41,746 nt of DNA from the NCBI GenBank assembly GCA_030697685.1, contig JAUYPF010000008.1:1-41746 (forward strand). Direction: 5' to 3'. Below the pieces are notes generated by a model. That model did not search any database and was not told the origin of the DNA. It saw nothing but the letters and a program-made list of their open reading frames with translations. Positions within the stretch are counted from its first letter, which is position 1; each line of letters opens with the position of its first letter. This DNA comes from a bacterium (GTDB lineage: Archaea > Nanobdellota > Nanobdellia > SCGC-AAA011-G17 > GW2011-AR17). This document shows, piece after piece, positions 36,239 through 41,746 of the stretch. A program made the position numbers and the translations under genes.

Positions 36239-36548
36239 GTTCTTTCCGACTCGTTAGAAGCATTGCCTGTCGTATTAATGTTGATTCTAGTTCTAAGATC
36301 TTCTTGGTAATAGGACTCTCAGTGTTCAAAGTATAAAGTTTAGCCCTACCAATGCTTCTCGTTACTTTAACTATCATATATTTTTCAAGCTCTGGCCAGT
36401 AGTTGAACAGTGATGCTTTCGATATCCTTGCACCAGCAGCAATGTCTTTCTTCATGAAGTCCATTCCTTTATTGTCTACAAAGAAATCGAGAATCCTAAA
36501 TAATGGTGTTTCTCCAGTAAGCCCTAGTAATAATGATTTCTCATCCAT
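36222..36548 (-). CDS. Winged-helix DNA-binding protein, copy B of divergent module
   Basis: PLFRILDFFVDNKGMDFMKKDIAAGARISKASLFNYWPELEKYMIVKVTRSIGRAKLYTLNTESP; start refined from 36590 to ATG 36548 since GATTTATATACC lies about 26 nt upstream. Confidence 0.72.
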   Translation of the reverse strand: MDEKSLLLGLTGETPLFRILDFFVDNKGMDFMKKDIAAGARISKASLFNYWPELEKYMIVKVTRSIGRAKLYTLNTESPITKKILELESTLIRQAMLLTSRKELIVES

Positions 36549-36609
36549 ACAGATACAATGGGGGAAAGGTATATAAATCTTGCCTTTCAAAGTCTATTAT
36601 GGTAGACCT

Positions 36610-36882
36610 ATGAGCTGGACTGATAATGAGATTAAGGGAAAAATACTGCACAAACTATCGCGTTTTGGAAAATTTGAACATAGCCACACAGCAATTGAGC
36701 ATCTGCAGAAAGGTTTTCCAAAAGATATGATTGGTAGAGTGAAAACTATGACTCAAAATCTAAAGAAGGAAGGAATTCTCAAGACCAAACCCACAAATTA
36801 TGGGGAGCATATTTCAATCAATGTGGAGATGATGGAAAAGATCATGGAATATATTGATATATTCTTAAAACACAAAGAGTAA
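36610..36882 (+). CDS. Small 'KPT[HN]YG' protein, copy B of divergent module
   Basis: HSHTAIEHLQKGFPKDMIGRVKTMTQNLKKEGILKTKPTNYGEHISINVEMMEKIMEYI; ORF track uses TTG 36580, ATG 36610 is alternative. Confidence 0.65.
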   Translation: MSWTDNEIKGKILHKLSRFGKFEHSHTAIEHLQKGFPKDMIGRVKTMTQNLKKEGILKTKPTNYGEHISINVEMMEKIMEYIDIFLKHKE

Positions 36883-37120
36883 TATTAGACACAAGGTATC
36901 AATAATAAAATGACCTTTCTCCTGATGAATATATCCCAGAGAAAAAAGACTCAAGCAAATATTCCAGTGCCACAGCTGCTTCTCTAACTCTCCAAAGCCT
37001 TCATCACAATCGTCGCATACGCACCTTTGGGCAAATAAAAAGAAACTTCTTGTACTATTCATAAACTAAAAAAGATTATGGAAGGAAGATGAAATTTGAC
37101 GGTGAGAAACAAAAGTCTTA

Positions 37121-37148
37121 TATACTATTAGTAGTATAATTATATACT
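37121..37148. promoter_or_regulatory. Putative autoregulatory operator: TATACT / AGTATA / TATACT alternating half-sites
   Basis: TATACTATTAGTAGTATA (16 of 18 positions palindromic) at 37121-37138, then ATTA and TATACT to 37148, overlapping the TATA region of the MNT gene. Confidence 0.5.
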
Positions 37149-37151
37149 AAA

Positions 37152-37742
37152 ATGCTAACAAAGACGCAAAAAGACATACTTTGCCTCCTGCTAAACAATA
37201 AAGAAAAGAACTGGAGTATGCTTTCTCTTGCAAAGCAGCTTAAAAAATCTTATGCACTTACCTACAACAATATAAAAAATTTGGAAGAAAAAGAAATTGT
37301 TAGAAAAGAAAGTATAGCCCCTTCACAAATCATAAAAATTCATGAATACATTCCAAATAATATTCTTTTTGAAATAGAGCTAGAAAGAAGAGAAAGATTC
37401 CTAAAAAAATACTCTTGGATGAAAGTTTTCCTATCAGAACTAGTTAAGAATGCAGATCACCCCTTCTTTATACTCCTTCTTTTTGGATCCTATGCAAAGG
37501 GTGAAGAAAAAAAACAATCTGACATAGATCTCCTCCTAATCACAAAAACAAAAAATGACAATCTAGAAAAAACACTAAGCCAGGAATATACAAAAGGAAG
37601 AAAAAGCATTATTCATATTGACGAAAAAGACTGGAAAGAAATGCGTAGAAATACAAAAGAATTCAATATAGGCAATGAAGCAGAGAGGCAGCATATTATT
37701 TTGTATGGCATAGAACTATTTTTTCAGCTGGAGCAGCAATGA
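37152..37742 (+). CDS. HTH-fused minimal nucleotidyltransferase (MNT) antitoxin candidate
   Basis: N-terminal wHTH (TKTQKDILCLLLNN...ALTYNNIKNLEEKEIVRKE); LLLFGSYAKGEEKKQSDIDLLLITK. Confidence 0.82.
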   Translation: MLTKTQKDILCLLLNNKEKNWSMLSLAKQLKKSYALTYNNIKNLEEKEIVRKESIAPSQIIKIHEYIPNNILFEIELERRERFLKKYSWMKVFLSELVKNADHPFFILLLFGSYAKGEEKKQSDIDLLLITKTKNDNLEKTLSQEYTKGRKSIIHIDEKDWKEMRRNTKEFNIGNEAERQHIILYGIELFFQLEQQ

Positions 37743-38356
37743 ACGAAAAAAGAATAAAGGAGGCAGAAACAAGAGTAAAAGAACTATGGGAAACAAATCT
37801 CATCAAAAGACTAAAAGAACCAGAGAATTTTCAACTGAAAAAATTCTATGAAATGAAAGCAAAACAAAGACTGCGCACTGCAAAAGTGATCTTCAAGCTA
37901 TCTCAATCGGAAACAGAAAAAGAGAAAAATAAACTTCCAAATGACTACAATGATTTTAGTGAAGTCTTTGCTACATCATATTATGCAATGTATTATATGA
38001 CGCATGCCTATCTTGCACAAGAACCAAAAATCAAGCTCAAAGAAAACACCAGAGGCATCCATACTATTACTCTTTTTCTCATATTGTACTATCTTGTGAA
38101 AACAAACAAGCTCGCAAAACATCTCTACGAAGCCTATGTAAAAAGCCTAGAAACAACTGCAGAAATACAAAAGCTTTCACTAGAATATTTTAAAAAGCAA
38201 GCTATAGAATTTGCAGAAGACTATGAAACAAGCAAGACTGCAAGAGAGGATTTTACCTACAAAACCACAGCAAGAGCGGAAGCCTTCCATGCAGAACAAG
38301 CAGTTAAAACTGCAGAAGAATTCATAAACACGATACAACAGCTTCTCCAAAAATAA
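37739..38356 (+). CDS. HEPN-domain protein (toxin candidate)
   Basis: FATSYYAMYYMTHAYLAQE helix; C-terminal RAEAFH (Rx4H) at codons 38273-38290; ATGA overlap with MNT gene. Confidence 0.75.
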   Translation: MNEKRIKEAETRVKELWETNLIKRLKEPENFQLKKFYEMKAKQRLRTAKVIFKLSQSETEKEKNKLPNDYNDFSEVFATSYYAMYYMTHAYLAQEPKIKLKENTRGIHTITLFLILYYLVKTNKLAKHLYEAYVKSLETTAEIQKLSLEYFKKQAIEFAEDYETSKTAREDFTYKTTARAEAFHAEQAVKTAEEFINTIQQLLQK

Positions 38357-38479
38357 GACTTGAGAGTATAGATAATTTTTAACTCTTCAAAAATTTGAAA
38401 ATTAATTCTAAAAATGAAAATTATTTCATTGTTAAATTTTTTCTAACAATAAAAGGATATAGAAACCTTTATAAAATAA

Positions 38480-38495
38480 TTCCTCTTAAGAGGAA
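38480..38495. promoter_or_regulatory. Perfect 16-nt palindrome TTCCTCTTAAGAGGAA downstream of TATA box
   Basis: Perfect palindrome just after ctttataaaataa (38467-38479) and upstream of the 38515 gene. Confidence 0.5.
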
Positions 38496-38514
38496 AGAGA
38501 AAAGAGGTTGATGA

Positions 38515-40287
38515 ATGAAGCACTTATATAATGTAATTTTGATCCTTAGTATTATTTCTCTACTCTCTTTTTCTGTATTAGCTGCTGAAACAAACACTAC
38601 AGAAACAAGTAGTAGCTCTTCTTCTTCAACAGGTTTCTCTGCACAGAATGGTTTTGATTGGTTAGCAGATCAAATAGATAGTGATGGGTCTGTGGATGGG
38701 GATGTGAAAAAGACTTCTTTTACAATTATGGCTCTTGATGTTGCTGGTTATGATACAAGCGCGTCACAAGCATGGCTTGAAACAAAACTTTCTTCTGATT
38801 CTTGTTATCCTGCTGGCGCATGTACTGTTCCTGAAACTTCTTATGCTGTGCTTGCATTGAATGAAGTGCAAAATGATGCTAATTTTGATGATATTTCTCC
38901 TTGGTATACTGAAGCACTTTCTGATGCGGATCTTTCTGGAAATTGGTATCTTGAAGTGGTTACGTCTGCAAATGGAACTTGTACGGTCTCTTATGAATTA
39001 GAAGGAACATTGAAGGAAATTGAAATTGCTGTTGATGCTGGAGTGTTTACTGCTTGTGGAAATAGCCATTTTTTAGATCTTGATACCTGTCTCCAAGCTG
39101 GACTAATTTCTTCTTATCCTGGAATTAGTTTAGATGTGGATTGTGGAGATCTTGAGGGAAGTGTGGTTCTTGCACATATCTACAAATCTTCTTCTACATA
39201 TTATTTATTAGCAAATGAAAATGCTGCACAAACAGAGTTCCAAGTAAATAATGGCTGCTTTGGAAAAGCTGCAGGAAGTGCATGTGATGTGGATAGCACT
39301 TTGTATGCAGGGTGGGCTCTGAGTAAATTGGATAATTCCTTGAGTACTCTTGTATATTTGAAAGAAAATTATGATAGTTCCCAGGCAAAGCGTGCTGCAT
39401 TGATGTATTTTGTTACAAAAGATGATACTTATTTAACAGACCTTGTTTCCTTGCAGAAAAGTGATGGAAGCTTTGATAGAGATCATTATACTACTGCATT
39501 AGCAATTCTTGCTTTGAATGAAAATTCTTTGTATTCTGCTGAGGTAGAAGATGCGAAATTGTACCTTCGAGAAGAACAAACGACAAATGGAGATTGGGAA
39601 GCAAATGTAGAAAATACTGCTATGATTCTTTATGCTGCGTTTAGTGGTGATGATGTGAGTCCAAGTACTGTTTCTGATGAAGAACTTATTTCTGAATGTG
39701 ATAGTAATGCTGATTGTGAGCTTCTTTATGGTGAGAATAATATTTGTGATGATGGTAGTTGTAGCTACGCAGGTGCAGGTTGTACAACAGATAGTGATTG
39801 TGACACTGGAAAATGTTTAGATGCTGCTTGTGTTGAAAGTGATTGTGATTATGGTGAATATTGTAAAGAAGGAAAAAGCTGTTGTGATTATGTTGCTGGA
39901 TTTAATGAAAATGTATATAATTGTCCAAGCGACTGTAGCTGTGGAGATGCTGTCTGTGATGATATAGAATCAGATGCAAGTTCTGGTGATGAATATTATT
40001 GTGCAGAAGATTGTGATGATGAGGAAGAAGAGGAAGATACACCTGCGATTGATCCTGGAAATAATGAAGGAGAGGAAGAAGATGGAAGTGGAATCTTTAC
40101 TATTATTATTGTTCTCCTATTACTTATTGGATTAGCTGTTGGTGGATATTTCGCATATAAAAAAGGATATTTTGATTCACTCTTGAGTAAATTTAAAGGT
40201 GGAGGAAAGGGTTCAAGTCCGCAGCCACAACCATCTTACAATCCTTTTACCAGTCGTGTACAGGGTCCACCAAAGAGGCCATTTTAA
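38515..40287 (+). CDS. Secreted protein with prenyltransferase/alpha-toroid-like repeats, Cys-rich region and C-terminal TM
   Basis: Signal peptide; NGFDWLADQIDSDGSVDGDVKKTSFTIMALDVAGYD and LVSLQKSDGSFDRDHYTTALAILAL repeats; C..C-dense segment 39695-40015; TM IFTIIIVLLLLIGLAVGGYFAY; SD AGAGGTTGAT. Confidence 0.75.
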   Translation: MKHLYNVILILSIISLLSFSVLAAETNTTETSSSSSSSTGFSAQNGFDWLADQIDSDGSVDGDVKKTSFTIMALDVAGYDTSASQAWLETKLSSDSCYPAGACTVPETSYAVLALNEVQNDANFDDISPWYTEALSDADLSGNWYLEVVTSANGTCTVSYELEGTLKEIEIAVDAGVFTACGNSHFLDLDTCLQAGLISSYPGISLDVDCGDLEGSVVLAHIYKSSSTYYLLANENAAQTEFQVNNGCFGKAAGSACDVDSTLYAGWALSKLDNSLSTLVYLKENYDSSQAKRAALMYFVTKDDTYLTDLVSLQKSDGSFDRDHYTTALAILALNENSLYSAEVEDAKLYLREEQTTNGDWEANVENTAMILYAAFSGDDVSPSTVSDEELISECDSNADCELLYGENNICDDGSCSYAGAGCTTDSDCDTGKCLDAACVESDCDYGEYCKEGKSCCDYVAGFNENVYNCPSDCSCGDAVCDDIESDASSGDEYYCAEDCDDEEEEEDTPAIDPGNNEGEEEDGSGIFTIIIVLLLLIGLAVGGYFAYKKGYFDSLLSKFKGGGKGSSPQPQPSYNPFTSRVQGPPKRPF

Positions 40288-40288
40288 T

Positions 40289-41491
40289 TTGAAAATTCTT
40301 TTCCTTCTCTTTATTTTAAGTATTTCTTTAGTTTCTGCTGCGGAAATATCTGTGTTGCAGGAAAATTATCTTGCAGGGGAAACAGTTCAGGTGTATGTCA
40401 ATGCAACAAACTTGACAAGTAGTGATATTGTGTTGTATGATGTGAATCATAGCCAAAAGCAAATAATTCCTCTCTTTACAGAATATAGAGATGGAAAGTA
40501 TTTTGTTTCTTTTGATCTTTTTGAAAATTATTTTAATGGAAAATATACTTTAGAGATTCAGGATGCCAAAGATACGTTTTCCATTATCCCTACAAATGGG
40601 CAGGCTGTTCTTCAAATTAAACCAGGATTTATTCTTCTGGATTCTCGTGATGATACTTTTTCTTTTGAGCTTTCTAATATAGGAGATAGCTCTAGTACGC
40701 TTTCCATACTTGAATCTAATGCTGTTCTTTTGGCTAGGAAAAATCAACTCTCTATAGGTCCTAGTGAACAAAAAAATAATTATGTTGATTATGTGTATTC
40801 TCGTATTTCTTCTGATCTTTTTATGAATATTAGTTATGATGATCAGTATTATATTCTCCCTGTATTTTATCCTGATCTTGTTGTTGTAGAAGAAGTTGTT
40901 GTAGAAGAAGAAAGTGAAGAAGAAGTTGTAGAAGATCTTGTTGCTGAAGAATCTTTTGCCTTATTAATTAGTAAGCCTACAGTGAGTTGGAGTTTAGAAT
41001 ATAATAAATCTATATATGGAGATCTAAAAGTACAAAATCTGTTGAATGAAACTCTTATCATTGAATATAGTCTTACAGAAGATTTGGAAGATATTATTTT
41101 ATTGAATGAAAGTCGTGTGACTTTAGCTGCTGGAGAAATCTATTCACAAAGAATATGGTTTAATCGTGCCAATAATTCTCGTGTTGGAGAGTATAGTGGA
41201 GAAATTATTTTAACTGATGGTAGTTATTCAAAAAATATTTCTGTTTTTTTAGATGTTGTAGAGAGCGTTGTAGCTTCTCTTGAAGAAGATGTGCTTAATG
41301 ATACCATACCTCCTTTTGTTTATGAAGGAGAGACTCTTGAAACAGAAGAGAGCAATACCGGCTTGTATGCTATCGCTGTGTTTTTGATTATTCTTCTTCT
41401 TGCTTTGATTGTTCTTGTTGCTTTAAAATTGCGACAGAAAGATGAAAAGAAGTTTCATGAATATATTGAAGGGACGAAGAAGAGGAAGTAG
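40289..41491 (+). CDS. Secreted or surface protein with C-terminal TM
   Basis: TTG start at 40289 right after the upstream stop gives signal peptide (M)KILFLLFILSISLVSAAE; C-terminal TM GLYAIAVFLIILLLALIVLVAL. ORF-track start 40199 overlaps the previous gene. Confidence 0.7.
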   Translation: MKILFLLFILSISLVSAAEISVLQENYLAGETVQVYVNATNLTSSDIVLYDVNHSQKQIIPLFTEYRDGKYFVSFDLFENYFNGKYTLEIQDAKDTFSIIPTNGQAVLQIKPGFILLDSRDDTFSFELSNIGDSSSTLSILESNAVLLARKNQLSIGPSEQKNNYVDYVYSRISSDLFMNISYDDQYYILPVFYPDLVVVEEVVVEEESEEEVVEDLVAEESFALLISKPTVSWSLEYNKSIYGDLKVQNLLNETLIIEYSLTEDLEDIILLNESRVTLAAGEIYSQRIWFNRANNSRVGEYSGEIILTDGSYSKNISVFLDVVESVVASLEEDVLNDTIPPFVYEGETLETEESNTGLYAIAVFLIILLLALIVLVALKLRQKDEKKFHEYIEGTKKRK

Positions 41492-41628
41492 TTTACTTTT
41501 TTGGAATAAAGTTTGTGAAAAGTGTAATGTAATTATATTTGATTAGAATTATTTAGATAAACTAGAAAAAGGATTAGTCTTAAAGAAGAAACTGGGTAGA
41601 AAAAAGAAAGATTAAATCCTATTTATTT

Positions 41629-41746
41629 TTAGAGATTCTCTATTTTATATCTTTCAGAAAGAATTTTTGCCATTCTATGGAAATTATCCTTTGTAAACTC
41701 TAGTGATTCTGTATTAATATTTGGGTGGAAATTAACAGTCTCTGCG
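41629..41746 (-). CDS. C-terminal fragment, possibly YbaK/ProX-like aminoacyl-tRNA deacylase (truncated by window)
   Basis: Minus-strand frame AETVNFHPNINTESLEFTKDNFHRMAKILSERYKIENL*; 'FHP..NT.S' and terminal F.R pattern is ProX-like; by eye. Confidence 0.4.
   Translation of the reverse strand, partial: AETVNFHPNINTESLEFTKDNFHRMAKILSERYKIENL

Noticed and set aside
40207-40225. tRNA T-loop-like string gggttcaagtccgcag
   Set aside because: Lies in the coding region of the 38515-40287 gene and flanking bases do not form a 5-bp T stem or cloverleaf.
40199-40288. ORF-track start of the last surface protein at 40199
   Set aside because: Overlaps the upstream gene; TTG at 40289 yields a clean signal peptide.
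1-41746. CRISPR array, transposase/IS element, rRNA, prophage
   Set aside because: No regularly spaced repeats, transposase-like ORFs, terminal inverted repeats with target duplications, or rRNA-like stretches were seen by eye.

Overview
AT-rich, gene-dense archaeal chromosome segment. Gene content (aRF1, archaeal-type ValRS and TrpRS, RPA-like SSB, ScpB, Lhr-like helicase, Toprim protein) and many small envelope proteins suggest a DPANN (Nanoarchaeota/Woesearchaeota-like) lineage; that placement is inference from gene content. Housekeeping genes are mixed with secreted or lipoprotein-like proteins, a GT-C/GT2 glycan cluster, a BlaI/M56-type regulator-protease pair next to a DsbA-like gene, and an accessory island at about 34.6-38.4 kb with two nucleotidyltransferase-type toxin-antitoxin candidates. 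Strongest observations: (1) a roughly 131-aa mini-intein directly after the catalytic GGQ of release factor aRF1 (GGQ|C...VVHN|SAQRF), with no room for a homing endonuclease; (2) a divergently transcribed two-gene module (wHTH 'RILDF..WP.L..TR.IG.AKL.TLN' plus small 'KPT[HN]YG' protein) present twice, at about 11.1-11.8 kb and 36.2-36.9 kb; (3) an HTH-MNT/HEPN pair with three alternating TATACT half-sites over its promoter; (4) a GGEEF diguanylate-cyclase-like protein in an archaeon. Many genes show a TATA box about 26 nt before the start codon, consistent with leaderless mRNAs, which argues for revising several ORF-track starts. No rRNA, tRNA, CRISPR or transposase was recognised. All family calls are by eye, without database searches.
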